Shown: piece by piece, positions 11,860-22,832 of the stretch
How positions within the stretch are numbered: position 1 is the stretch's first letter
How the letters are laid out: every line of letters begins with the position of its first letter
Source of the DNA: Meloidogyne chitwoodi
Lineage: Eukaryota > Nematoda > Chromadorea > Rhabditida > Meloidogynidae
Length of the DNA stretch: 64,000 nucleotides
Direction of reading: 5' to 3'
NCBI GenBank assembly: GCA_015183035.1
Contig: JACZZP010000008.1
Location: 1,860,001-1,924,000, forward strand
The notes under the pieces: model-generated
The model's input: the letters and a program-made list of their open reading frames with translations, nothing else
Databases searched by the model: none
What the model was told of the DNA's origin: nothing
Translations under genes and position numbers: made by a program

Positions 11860-14800
11860 TCATTCAAGTGAACGATCATTCTTTGCTTTAAAAAATTCAA
11901 AATTGACTTATATATTTTAATTAAAAAAATACCTAAAACATGACAAACAATTGCCCTAACACCATTAGATTTAAAAAAGTCTAGCCAAATTTGTTGTTTA
12001 GTAGATAATTGATCATTAGGTCCTTTTACTTCCACTACCTATTTTGAAAATTTAAAAAATTAATTAAAAAAAAATAAATTAAATTAAACCGCCAATTTTC
12101 TTTCCTCAGCATTCCAAACAGTTAAATCAGGAAATCCACTACGGTGATGACGAAAATTAGTGCATAATTTTTTAAAAAGGGAATGTAATAGAGAAGGTGA
12201 ACAACAAAGTAGAAAACGCTAAAAAAGTTAATTTAAAAATTTAAATTATAATTTATTATATTTCAATTTATTTTAAAATAATCGTTTTATTTTAAAATAG
12301 AATAAAAAAAATTTCAAAAATACCAAAAATTGATCTTTTCCTCCTTCAAAATCATGCCAATCAATAGTTGAATTTCTCGCTGAATTTACCATAATTTTTG
12401 CTGACTTTTCGTTAAAACAATTTTCAACGGTTGAGTGAATAAAACAAAAACAATTAAAAGATTTTCTAGGCGATTTACGTTGAGGTGATCCTGTGGAGGA
12501 ACATTGTCTTTCTGTTGAAGATTTAAATAAAATACATTCAGATAAAGAATTTAAAATTTTTTCAAGACGAACATCTATCAAATGGCGTCGATTTTCATAA
12601 AACATTGTATAATTTAGATCAAGAGGATCATTCTTAAAAAAAATTAAAATAAATTAAAAAATATATATTCTATATAAAAAACCTGCATCCAAGAAATCCA
12701 AACATTATTAGCTAAAGGATTTTCAAATTCAGTAGAGGATATTATATCCCAAAAGAAAAAACGAAATAACATATGCCAAATTCTTCCTTCAGCAAAGACT
12801 CCTTCCTTAAAATTTTCATTTTCAATAAAATGATTTAGTGCAATCTCTTCAACGCTACATTTATTTATATTTTTATTTTTATTATTAGATTGTATTAAAG
12901 GTTGAGTTGTTATTGTTGTTGTTGTAGAAGGTATTTCTGTTTGAGATTGTTCTATTGTTTCTTCTAATGGTTTTGGATTTTTATTTGTTGAAATAAAAGA
13001 AGAAAAAGAAGTTTCTGAAGATGAGGATAAAGAATCTAATTGAACATTCTCTGTCGAAAGATTCTCATTTGAAGATGACTTATTGTTAGTTGAAGTAGTA
13101 GAAGGAATATAAAAATGATTCACATTTAATCCATCTCCTAAACCCTTTCCTAAAGTGAGTCCAGTAATAATAACCTATAAAAAAATTATTTGAATATTTC
13201 TTTAAAAATACTTAAAATTAAAAAATTAAAAAAGAAAACTAACTTTCTCTGGATCAATCAAAACTAAACGATTCTTCAACGTTTGAATATAATTAATATT
13301 CTTATTAGATAATTTATCAAGTCTCTGTTGAAGCGATAATTTGTCTGAAACCAAAATTAAAGGGTCTTCAATACCCAAAGCACAAAATTTAGCAGCTTTC
13401 TCATCTTTTTTCAAATGTGTATTTAAATTTAGTGCCAAACGTTTATACCATCTACCGCGTGAGTTGATACAAAAATGTTTGAATTCTATCACAAAAAATA
13501 ATAATATTTAAAAAATTAAAAAACCTTCTTTTTGTAGCAAAAACATAAGCCAATTTACTGCTAATTCATAGTCACGTAACTTTTGGGCTACTTCAACTCC
13601 TCTAAATATACAACGACAATAAACCCAAGGAGGAGTAAATTTGCGAAGATAAATAGGTAAATTTATAAATTCAAAAATCCTTTAAAAAAAATAAAATTTT
13701 AAACATTAAAAAAATTAAAAACCTTGCATTATCGCCATTTAAAAATTCTTCAGAAAATAATTCCTTTAATTTAATGGCAAAAGATTTTGCTTCATCAAAT
13801 AAAGATTTGTCAATAAGGCAAACAAGTTGTTGTTCATCATATTTTGCTTTAACATATCTAAAAATTTTAAAATTAAAAAAATGATTTTAAAAAAACCTGG
13901 ACAAAGAATCAAAATCTGAAAAAATATCAATTAATGAATGTTTCACATCTTTTTTGTTTACAAAATTCAAAGTTTCGGCTTGACGCTGAAGCAATGAAAA
14001 ACTAAAAAAATTAATAAAAGATAAATAAAATTAAAAACTAACATTAATTGGTCACATAAATCAACATAACATTGATGAGGACGAACAGAAATTGCAGCAA
14101 CATCCATTAAATTTGGCGCATAGACGGAGAAAAAACAATTAAAAAAATAAAGAACATCTTGTCTAATTCTGTAACATTTGCCTGTTAGTTGTTTGATGCT
14201 GATTTTAAGATAATAAAAAATAAGGCTTTAGAGTGTAAAATCAGAATTTTATAAAACAAAACATTTTGAAATATCAGAAATTTCCGGAAAACCAGAATTA
14301 TTATTATAAGAACTTTCCGGAAAGAAATAAGGTCAGAATAACCGATATTAAATATAATGAAAATTCATTATTCTTCCGGAAAGTTCTGATTTGTATGATG
14401 CATTAAAGGTTTAATAATTTTGATTTTCAATTTAAAGAGTTTTTATTAATGAAAACAAACCAATTAAATAAATGTTTTAAATTACAACGGCCAAAAACAT
14501 CTTTACGTATTGCATGTTTCTTTAACTCTCTAATAATACCTTGTCGACCAATTCTTGTATCTATATGAAATTTTTTGCAAATAACTTTAAAGTCATCAAC
14601 TTGAAGTAAATTAAATGCTTCATCAAGTGTTATATTTGACGAATTTGGGTCTCCATTTTCGTTAATAGAAAAGGCTAAAATTAATTTTAAATAATTTCAA
14701 TTTTAAGTAAATAAATACCTTCCTCAAAGAAATCATTGTCACACAGCTCAATAAATAAAGGAATTAGTTTTGGGCCCAAATCGTGATATCTTAAATTATT

Positions 14801-15913
14801 TTATTAAAAATTTTTAACTTTTATCTATATTTTACCGAATATTTCTGGCAATATGGAAACCACGACGACGCATTAATAAACGAGTGAAAAGCTGTTGGGC
14901 CAAAACTTAAAAAAATGTATATAAATTAAAAATAATAAATTAACCTGAGCTTGTAAGAAAAGAATAAACTCGTCTCAATGAATCACCCCAAAATTTATTT
15001 GCTGTCTCCATAACATTCTCGTGTCCATTTTTTATACAATGAAGTGTCTAAAACTTATTCCAAAAAATTTAAAATAAAAATTAAAAAAAAACCTTTTGTA
15101 AAATTATCCAAACAAAACGCAATGAATAATGAACAGGAGTAAACTTATTATTTTCTAATCGTGGTGGAGGGTCCATAAGAGAGTCATTTTCATCGGTCAA
15201 ATCCAATGGTCGATTACTATTACCTTTTTTTAATTTTTTTCAATTTAATTAATTAAAAATACATTTTGGATATGGATGATTCCGAAGAATCTCTTCTTGT
15301 TCAGTCAATAAACTTTCCAATCGTTCAATACAAAATTCATAAACTTGGGCTAATGAAAAATCAGAACAACAATAATTTTTGCTTTTTATCACCTTTTCAA
15401 CTGGAGAATCATTTGAATTATCGTCAGAAATTGTTATTGGACTTGCTATAAAATTTTTAAGAATAGGGAAAACTTGGGAACATATTTAAATTTTTAAAAA
15501 CCTCGTCTTGTATAACTATCAAAAACATCTCTAGTAACAATAACTGAATCATTCAAAGAACAAGTTTGAACTTCAGAAGTAGAATTTGAAACAATTGATT
15601 TTTCAGGTCTTCTCTTTTCTGTTGAATTTATTTGATTTATTAAATTATTTTTAACAATTGGAGTATTATTTTCATTATTATTTTGTTCTCCACAAAATAT
15701 TATATCATCATCATTTTCCTTAATTTTACATTTTTCATAATGTTGTTGATAAACCAAATAATCCAATTTTTTCTTACATATCGGACATTGACGAAGATCT
15801 TTAATTTGACGAAATGCTGCTTCAATTGTATTTGGTTGTTTATCATTACTTTTTGTTAACAGACGATCAGAATTTTTGTTAGATTTAACTTTAATATTTT
15901 TCTTTTTAGTCAT
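11860..15913 (-). CDS. fan-1: FAN1 (Fanconi-associated nuclease 1) homologue
   Basis: A structure-specific 5' flap endo/exonuclease of interstrand cross-link repair, acting in the nucleus. About 18 exons run from ATG 15913 to TGA 11860-11862. In order: a UBZ-type zinc finger (CPICKKKLDYLVYQQHYEKC, near residues 43-62); a SAP-like DNA-binding region; a helical middle region (e.g. EFKHFCINSRGRWYKRLALN); and a C-terminal VRR-NUC domain. The PD-(D/E)xK catalytic pieces are visible: the acidic helix EGRIWHMLFRFFFWDII, SGFPDLTVWN (catalytic Asp) and EVKGPNDQLSTKQ (catalytic Glu and Lys). The protein ends VCHVLAKNDRSLE after a last small intron. A Ser/Thr-rich insert (about residues SSSSETSFSS) interrupts the domain before the nuclease core. 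The intron at about 14200-14460 contains ATTCTGATTTT and TTCCGGAA repeats. All key residues appear intact. Confidence 0.93.
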
Positions 15914-17271
15914 TTTGTTGGTAATAAAATAATTTTATACATGTCTAAAAGAAAAAGAAAATAAAATTCTAAAATAGCAGTAAATTAATTGAAAGAGATT
16001 AAAAAAGAAGCCTTTCGATAACTGACTTTATGTCAACTGACCTTTCGAACTTTTTGTCAATGAACAAATTTTTATACATTATGCCAATTTATTTACAAAA
16101 TAGAAACAACTTTAAAAATAATAAAACTTGAAAAGTTCAAAAAGTTTTTATTATTTTCAAGTTGTTTCGAGTGGTATATAAACATTAATTTTTGCAACTT
16201 TAATTTAATTAAACCTAGATTATTCGTTTTAATGGCTTTTCTTTCTTATCTCTCATAATTTCAAAAAAACTTTTGCTAGCTCTTTTTTCTTTATTTCTCT
16301 ATTTAATTAAAATGCGCGCTCTTTTTCTCTTTATTTCTTTAATTCATTTAAATTTAATAATTTTGCAATTAATTTCACGATTCCCATAATTTTCATTTTT
16401 TATTGTTTAAATTTTATTTATATTTTAGAAAATAATATAAATATATTAAAGCAACAATCAGCAATTACTCTACTTATTTTGACGCTAAAATATTTTATTT
16501 CTACTTGGTCTTCGTTAAATATTTTGTTAAAAGGAGGTATTTTTTTAGTATTTTTAATTTTTTTCTAAAGATTTTTTATTTTTATCTATATGTCCTTTTA
16601 AATTTGTAAAAGGGCAATATTCAATTTTAATGCCATCTCTCTTCATTAAGGTTGCGTTTTCACTTAAGTGCCATTTATCAAAGCTAGCGATCTTATTAAT
16701 CAATAATATTTTCGAGTGTTAAATGCCTTTCATATTTAATTTTTACTTTTAAAACATCCAATGTAATTTTTCTTATTTTGAAACCATTTTTTATAAAATA
16801 AATTTTATAAATTTATTTAAAATAAATTAAAAATATTGACCGTTGCTTTAGGTAGAACTCCATAACCTTTATTTAAGTTAAAAGAAATAATTTTTAGTCC
16901 AAAAATATTTTCTTTAAAAAAATCAGTTTTATTCAAAAGCCTTTTTTACACTAATTTTCTAATATAATTGTTGGGGAGAGAGACCATTAAAAAGGGGATT
17001 TTTTTGTTTTGTTTTTATTTTTGAATTAACTTTATACTGAATTACTTACGTGTAAATTTATTATTTTTTAATATATATATTTTCTGGCCAATGACTATTT
17101 TTTTATTGATTGATTTTTTGCAGTATTAATACTTTTGCATATATTTTTTCTATTGAGAACATTTTTAAATTAAAATTCATCTTTTCTTTTTAATTTTTTT
17201 TAATTTATTTTCTTCTTTTGTTGCATTTTTAGTTTAATATTTATTTAAAAATACTTTTTATTTTATTAGAG
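15914..17271. other. divergent promoter region between FAN1 and the Headcase-like gene
   Basis: No coding exon was recognised. Pyrimidine-rich tracts lie at 16210-16350. Words related to the GACAAAATGTC family (ACTGACTTTATGTC, TTTTTGTCAATG) occur at 16020-16080. The 5' UTR of the + gene probably begins after 17100, ending with the TTTTATTAG acceptor at 17261-17269 just before the ATG, which may be a trans-splice or 5'-UTR intron acceptor. Confidence 0.45.
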
Positions 17272-20200
17272 ATGACAGCAAAGCACAGAAGATCAGCAAC
17301 TAAAGGATTGTATGCATTTTTTAATTTTATATTCACTCATTGTTTATTTTTTAATTTTCTAAAATAAATGAGAGAATTTTATCTCACATTTTCAAGTCGA
17401 AACTAAATTTTTTAAATGAAAAATGTTCTAATCCTTTAATATTTTATAAATTTAATTTTTTTTAGTGAACCAGAAGAATATGACGAAAAAATAGATTGTC
17501 CAGTACCGTACATTGCATGTGTTTGTAGAGGTTTGTTAACTTAACAGATTATTATCTTCAAGAGTTTTTTAAGGAGTACCAATTCCTCGAAAAATAACTG
17601 ATGAAAATGTTGGTTTTAGAATGCGTTGTACAAATGATCGTTGCCAATTGGCAAATTCATTTTTTCTACATAAGAAATGTTCAGATAAATTGGAAGAAAA
17701 TCTTTTAAAAATTTTGGGAAATGAAGGATCTGCTCGTGGATGGACTGATGCACAATTAAAAAGTAATTTGTGGGAAAAGAAAGGACAATCGTTGATTGCA
17801 AGAATTTTACGTTGTCGTTGTGGGATGGGTGTAATGAGTGTTGATGTTGATTTTTACAAGGTTTTTTTAATTTTTTGTAAACTTTTAAATAATTTTGGAT
17901 TTAATAAGAGTTATGTTGGTATGTAGGTAAATTTAGACAATAGATTGAGAGACAACAATAAGTTTTTGCTGAAAAAAGGAAAATAACCTACTTCCTTTAC
18001 ATAAATAAGCCTTTCAGACATTTTATTAATAATTTTAATATAATAATTTTATTTTAAGAGGAAGATGGATGAACAACGAAAACAAAAAACATTTGCTGAT
18101 CCAAAAATTTTACAAGCTAAAAAGGCAGCGAGGAAAAATAAATTGCCATCAATCAATTATAACAGTGTTCGGCCCGTTTCAGTTGAATTATTTCAAAAGG
18201 ATGACTTTATTCAAAACAAGTTATTTTTTATTTAAAATTTTATTTTTCTAATGCTCAAATTAAAATTTAATTTTTTTTAGTGAACCAGAAGAATATGACG
18301 AAAAAATGGATTGTCCAGTACCGTACATTGCATGTGTTTGTAGAGGTTTGTTAATTTAAAAGATTCTTATCTTCAAGAGTTTTTTAAGGAGTACCAATTC
18401 CTCGAAAAATAACTGATGAAAATGTTGGTTTTAGAATGCGTTGTACAAATGATCGTTGCCAATTGGCAAATTCATTTTTTCTACATAAGAAATGTTCAGA
18501 TAAATTGGAAGAAAATCTTTTAAAAATTTTGGGAAATGAAGGATCTGCTCGTGGATGGACTGATGCACAATTAAAAAGTAATTTGTGGGAAAAGAAAGGA
18601 CAATCTTTGGTTGAAAGAATTTTGCGTTGTCGTTGTGGGATGGGTGTAATGAGTGTTGATGTTGATTTTTACAAGGTTTTTTTTGTTTTAATAATTTTAT
18701 TTTAATAATTTTATTTTGAGAGGAAGATGGATGAACAACGAAAACATAAATCATTTACTGATCCAAAAATTTTACAAGCTAAAAAAGCAGCGAGGAAAAA
18801 TAAATTGCCATCAATCAATTATAACAGTGTTCGGCCCGTTTCAGTTGAATTATTTCAAAAGGATGACTCTATTCAAAACAAGTTATTTTTTATTGAAAAT
18901 TTTGGGTAAAATTCCGGTACTTGTCCCATTCCCGAAATCCAATAATATGTATTAGTATCAATCGAAAGAGTTCGACGAGCTGAGTTGAATGAGGCCAAAA
19001 TTAATCTGCGGTCTCCATTCAGGACTGAGATACATTCCACTAAAAATCAAAAAACCATTGGGCGAGTAAACTTATTTTTTGTGATTACCTAGGCTGATTT
19101 ACCGATATCTCCATTAACTATTTATTGAACTCAGCTCGTCGAGCCCTTTCAACTGGCACATATTATTGTATTTTGGATATGGTGCAAATACCAAAATTTT
19201 TCAAAATTTTATTTACTAGTCCTCAAATTAGAGTAGCTTGAGATTGATTAATTGCATAGTTTATTACGTTAACAGTGTTTTGGGTAAATTAACCTATTAA
19301 CCTCAAAAATGCGGTAAACCGTTGGGTGTGCGTTTATTTCGTTTAATATTTCCCATAAAAATTGAATATTTCTGAGAAATATTTTAAAAAAAAATTTTTG
19401 CTTTATGTGTGCGGTAAAATAAAAGAAAGGTAAAGTTTATTTATTTTGTTTTACTTTTACTGCATCTATGGTTGAGTGGTTTATTATTAATAAAAACTTA
19501 TTGTTAATATTGGGTAAATGTCCAGTTGGCTATCCACCTGTCTGCAAAAGGCGTTTGCAGTTTGCAAGCACTCTTTGCATTTTTGGCGTTAGGAGAAGTG
19601 TACGCTTATTTTTCCTTTTCCATTATAATATGCCTTTCGGCACAGAGAAAGAAATGAGGAAAATAAAAATAATTATTAATAATAAAGTGAAAATTTATTT
19701 ATTTTATAAGTGATCAAAGTAGCTTTAATAATAGGAAAATTGTAGATATTCAATAATTAAAATTGGATTTTTTCCTTAATTCAATATCGAGATTTTGATC
19801 GTCAAAAAATAGAATTCAGAATTTTTCTTCCGATGAATTATTAATTGAGCAAGAAAAGGACAATTGGAAGTTTAATGAAAATGTTAAAAAAATTCTATTA
19901 TGTACATATTATAATTATAAAACTAAGCCATGTCTCAAATTTATAATCCTAGATCACTTATAAAATAAATAAATTTTCACTTTATTATTAATTATTTTTA
20001 TTTTCCTCATTTCTCTCTCTGTGCCAAAAGGCATATTATAATGGAAAAGGAAAAATAAGCGTACACTTCTCCTAACGCCAAAAATGCAAAGAGTGCTTGC
20101 AAACTGCAAACGCCTTTTGCAGACAGGTGGATAGCCAACTGGACATTTACCTTAATATTGGGGTGTAATGACACTAATACATTATTTTCAAATTTTTTCT

Positions 20201-21009
20201 CTTTCATTTTTGGTTTTTCTATTTAGAAAAAATGTTTTTTAATAAATACATTAATTGTGGTGACTGTTATTAATCGGTTTTGAGCTTTCTTAATTTAAAT
20301 TTTTTAAATAAAAAATGTTCTGATCCTTTAATATTTTATAAATTTAATTTTTTTTAGTGAACCAGAAGAATATGACGAAAAAATGGATTGTCCAGTACCG
20401 TACATTGCATGTGTTTGTAGAGGTTTGTTAACTTAACAGATTATTATCTTCAAGAGTTTTTTAAGGAGTACCAATTCCTCGAAAAATAACTGATGAAAAT
20501 GTTGGTTTTAGAATGCGTTGTACAAATGATCGTTGCCAATTGGCAAATTCATTTTTTCTACATAAGAAATGTTCAGATAAATTGGAAGAAAATCTTTTAA
20601 AAATTTTGGGAAATGAAGGATCTGCTCGTGGATGGACTGATGCACAATTAAAAAGTAATTTGTGGGAAAAGAAAGGACAATCGTTGATTGCAAGAATTTT
20701 ACGTTGTCGTTGTGGGATGGGTGTAATGAGTGTTGATGTTGATTTTTACAAGGTTTTTTTAATTTTTTGTAAACTTTTAAATAATTTTGGATTTCTTGAT
20801 TCTAATTAATTTTAAAATATTTTAATTTTTTATATATAATTATTTTAGCCACGTAGATTTTACTCTCTGTTTGATCCCGACTCATGTAGTTTCTACTTGG
20901 GCGAACAAATTCTAGTGAGTTTTGTTTTTTGATTAATTTATTTAAATATTTTATTTTAATTTTTTAGGCTGAATTTTATTTACCTCGTCTACTTCAACCT
21001 TTTATATAA
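17272..21009 (+). CDS. Headcase (HECA) family protein with three tandem Headcase modules (507 aa)
   Basis: Eleven exons splice in frame: 17272-17309, 17466-17530, 17574-17860, 18059-18219, 18281-18345, 18389-18675, 18721-18881, 20358-20422, 20466-20752, 20849-20914, 20968-21009 (1524 nt, 508 codons). The repeated pair of exons encodes CPVPYIACVCRG then RMRCTNDRCQLANSFFLHKK, GSARGWTDAQLKSNLWEKKG and LRCRCGMGVMSVDVDFYK. These correspond to the Cys/His-rich Headcase N-terminal domain (human HECA: GRARSWNEKQ..NMWTKKGYDL..CRCGQGHLKKDTDWYQ, from memory). The exon after modules 1 and 2 (RKMDEQRKQ..., basic) matches the human continuation VKRMQDEKKKK, supporting the exon order module-linker-module-linker-module. 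Headcase proteins act in growth control and imaginal cell/tracheal fates in flies. The usual large C-terminal Headcase region is missing; the protein ends LPRLLQPFI. Alternatively these are tandem partial gene copies or an assembly artefact. Confidence 0.8.
17466..17860 (+). repeat. Headcase module, copy 1 (two exons plus intron)
   Basis: Contains exon 17466-17530 and exon 17574-17860 with their 43-nt intron. Coding sequence is almost identical to copies 2 and 3. The intron (GTTAACTTAACAGATTATTA) is identical to copy 3 and differs slightly from copy 2, so copies 1 and 3 are the most recent pair. Upstream flank (TCCTTTAATATTTTATAAAT) is also shared with copy 3. It reads IDCPV where copies 2 and 3 read MDCPV. 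Confidence 0.9.
18059..18881 (+). repeat. duplicated linker exon (18059-18219 and 18721-18881)
   Basis: Two 161-nt exons encode the same basic linker (MDEQRKQKTFADPKILQAKK...VRPVSVELFQKDD). They have identical length and phase. In both, the AAAACAA|GTTATT donor is kept. No third copy follows module 3; there exon 20849-20914 is used instead. Confidence 0.88.
18281..18675 (+). repeat. Headcase module, copy 2
   Basis: Exons 18281-18345 and 18389-18675. It differs from copies 1 and 3 at a few sites (e.g. SLVERIL instead of SLIARIL). It is followed by a 45-nt intron instead of the 198-nt intron after copy 1. Confidence 0.9.
18904..19202. mobile_element. MITE-like element with imperfect ~90-bp terminal inverted repeats
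   Basis: Left end (GGTAAAATTCCGGTACTTGT...CGACGAGCTGAGTTGAAT) and right end are inverted relatives over about 90 bases; AATAATATGT and CGACGAGCTGAGTT are exactly shared. It is flanked by AAAATTTT at 18896-18903 and 19203-19210, a possible 8-bp target duplication, although the word is low complexity. No transposase. It lies in the intron between linker exon 2 and module 3. Confidence 0.7.
19513..20151. mobile_element. Mutator-like non-autonomous element, ~200-bp TIRs, 9-bp target duplication
   Basis: Terminal inverted repeats 19513-19715 and 19952-20151 are nearly identical (two substitutions and one 3-base gap seen), beginning GGTAAATGTCCAGTTGG. The element is flanked by the exact 9-mer TTAATATTG at 19504-19512 and 20152-20160. 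Long TIRs with a 9-bp duplication are the hallmark of the Mutator (MULE) superfamily. The 236-bp centre lacks a transposase but holds a short ORF (19814-19963). The element sits in an intron of the Headcase-like gene. Confidence 0.88.
20358..20752 (+). repeat. Headcase module, copy 3
   Basis: Exons 20358-20422 and 20466-20752. The introns and about 60 bases on each side match copy 1. Its downstream flank (TTTTTTGTAAACTTTTAAAT) is the same as after copy 1 before the two diverge. Confidence 0.9.
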
Positions 21010-22150
21010 ATATATATCAAAAATTAGAATCTCAAAATATATATATTTTTTACCGAGTGCTAAATTTTTTTTAATATATGAAAATAGAATATAATATTTG
21101 TGACATTAATATTTAAATGATTTTTGTGAAAATCATTTTTTGATAAAAATATTTATGCCAAAAATAAATTATTTTTAAGAAAATAAATGTTTAATTTTAG
21201 GAATCAATTTATAAATTAATTTAAAAAATTTATTTTTTGTAAAAGAAATAAATTAAAAGAATGATGTGATGGAATATTCTTTTGTGGGAGGAAATATAAA
21301 TTTATTTTTTAGAATTAATTAAGATTTTTTTAAAAGAAAAGGATTAATATATAAATATTAAAAATTAGAAAGAGAGAGTTTTATTATAATTGCTTTATTT
21401 TAATAAAATAAAATAATTTTTATTTAATTAATAAATTAAAGATTATTTAAAATTAACACATTTTTCAATAGCAAATTAATTTAATTATAAATTTAAAAAT
21501 TAATTTAATTTTTTTTTAATTTAAAAATATATAAATAATATTTATTTTTATTAAAAAAATTAATTTTTTATTTTTTTTTATATTTTTTAATTAAATATTT
21601 ACTCATTATTTTAAAAATAAAAAAGGGATTTTTTATTTTTAAAATAATAATTACTATTTATTAAAAAAGGTAAAGGGGGGAGACAAGTAAAAAATAAAAT
21701 AATTATTAAAATTTAATAGAGGGGAAAAATGAAAAAAAATTATTATTTTATTTTTTAAAATAATTTCATCATTTACCTATTTTAATAAGCATATAATTAT
21801 TTTCTCTTTTTTATAAAATAATTTTTTTTTAATTTTAAAAAAGCTAATTAATACATCTCTCGACCATAAATATTTAATAATTTTTAAAATATAATTTGTC
21901 ATTTTTTTTAATATTTTTATTTTTAATAGAGAAAATAAAATAAATATATTATTTAATTTTTAATTTTTTTTTTCTCTTTTTTTATTAAAAAATAAATAAA
22001 TACACCTATTAAAATAATTATTTTTGGGGCTTTTGGTTTTTTAATCCTATAAACTTGTCAGAAGGAAACTTTTAATTTTAAAATTATTTATAAATATATT
22101 TAATAGTTTTACTTATCTAACATATAAATTGGTTATAATTTTATTTTTTT
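21010..22150. other. AT-rich spacer, no gene seen
   Basis: Long A/T homopolymer-rich sequence with a short G-rich run (GGGGGGAGACAAG) near 21670. Nothing supportable was recognised. Confidence 0.5.
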
Positions 22151-22194
22151 TAAATGTCAAATTTTTGGAAATTAATTTATGAAATTTTTTTGTA

Positions 22195-22585
22195 TTTTTA
22201 TTTCATCCTTGTTCTTGATGCAACTGTGGACCAGAATCAGGGCTGGACGCAATCGCAAAAAAATTTTGCGCAACCGCAATACGCAATTTCAATTTTTTTA
22301 CGCAACCGCAATCCGCAAATACGCAAATGCAAAATTTGCGCGCAATACGCAATCCGCAATTGCGTCCAGCCCTGGCCAGAATGCATATATCAGTTAGAAA
22401 CGTTTAATAAAATGGTTAACGTTACAGGGTTAATTATAACAAAATCAGACGGTACTTCTAAAGGAGGTGTAGTTAAAGGATTAGCACAATAATAAATATA
22501 AAGTAAAAAGGAATTGGAGAAAGTATTGAAGATCTTAAGGAATTTACCAGCAAAGAATTTGCAGAAGCAATTATAACATGGCTAA
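22195..22585 (+). pseudogene. ftsY: decayed bacterial-type ftsY fragment
   Basis: Without the MITE at 22238-22374, the + strand reads pieces of the C-terminal GTPase domain of bacterial FtsY, the signal-recognition-particle receptor: LVLDATVDQNA, then after a lost base YQLETFNKMVNVTGLIITKS, DGTSKGGVVKGLAQ (the TKxDG G4 motif), and after stops and another frameshift GIGESIEDLKEFTSKEFAEA. Eukaryotic SR-alpha does not have this sequence; the GxGExxEDLxxF ending is bacterial. The reading is broken by at least two frameshifts, several stops and the MITE, so it is a nuclear fossil. A Rickettsiales-type (e.g. Wolbachia-like) donor is plausible but not shown. The MITE with its target duplication and the eukaryotic flanks argue against simple contamination. 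Confidence 0.82.
22238..22374. mobile_element. hAT-type MITE (137 bp)
   Basis: Ends CAGGGCTGGACGCAAT and ATTGCGTCCAGCCCTG are perfect inverted repeats with the CAGGG start usual in hAT elements. The flanks ACCAGAAT (22230-22237) and GCCAGAAT (22375-22382) fit an 8-bp target duplication with one mismatch. The interior is built of GCAATACGCAA-like words that can fold back. It interrupts the ftsY fossil, so it inserted after the transfer. Confidence 0.88.
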
Positions 22586-22832
22586 CTTTTATTATATTTA
22601 ATAAATCTTTTAAATTTAAAGAGAATATAGTCAAAGTAGAAAATCATTTAAAAATATTTTTACATTTTTTAATTCTTAATTTACAAGTTTGCGCCAAAAA
22701 ACATACCGCGCCCAGACTGCCCTAAAATAATTAAAAAAAGTTTTTTAATTTTTAGAGAATCTTTCCAACTTTATATTATTGCCTTAAATATACTTAATCA
22801 ATTTTATATATATTTTATTTTCTTCTTAAAAA

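Noticed and set aside
22154..22492. Intact 112-aa protein
   Set aside because: The frame mixes a bacterial ftsY fossil with translated MITE sequence and continues into stops; it is not a gene.
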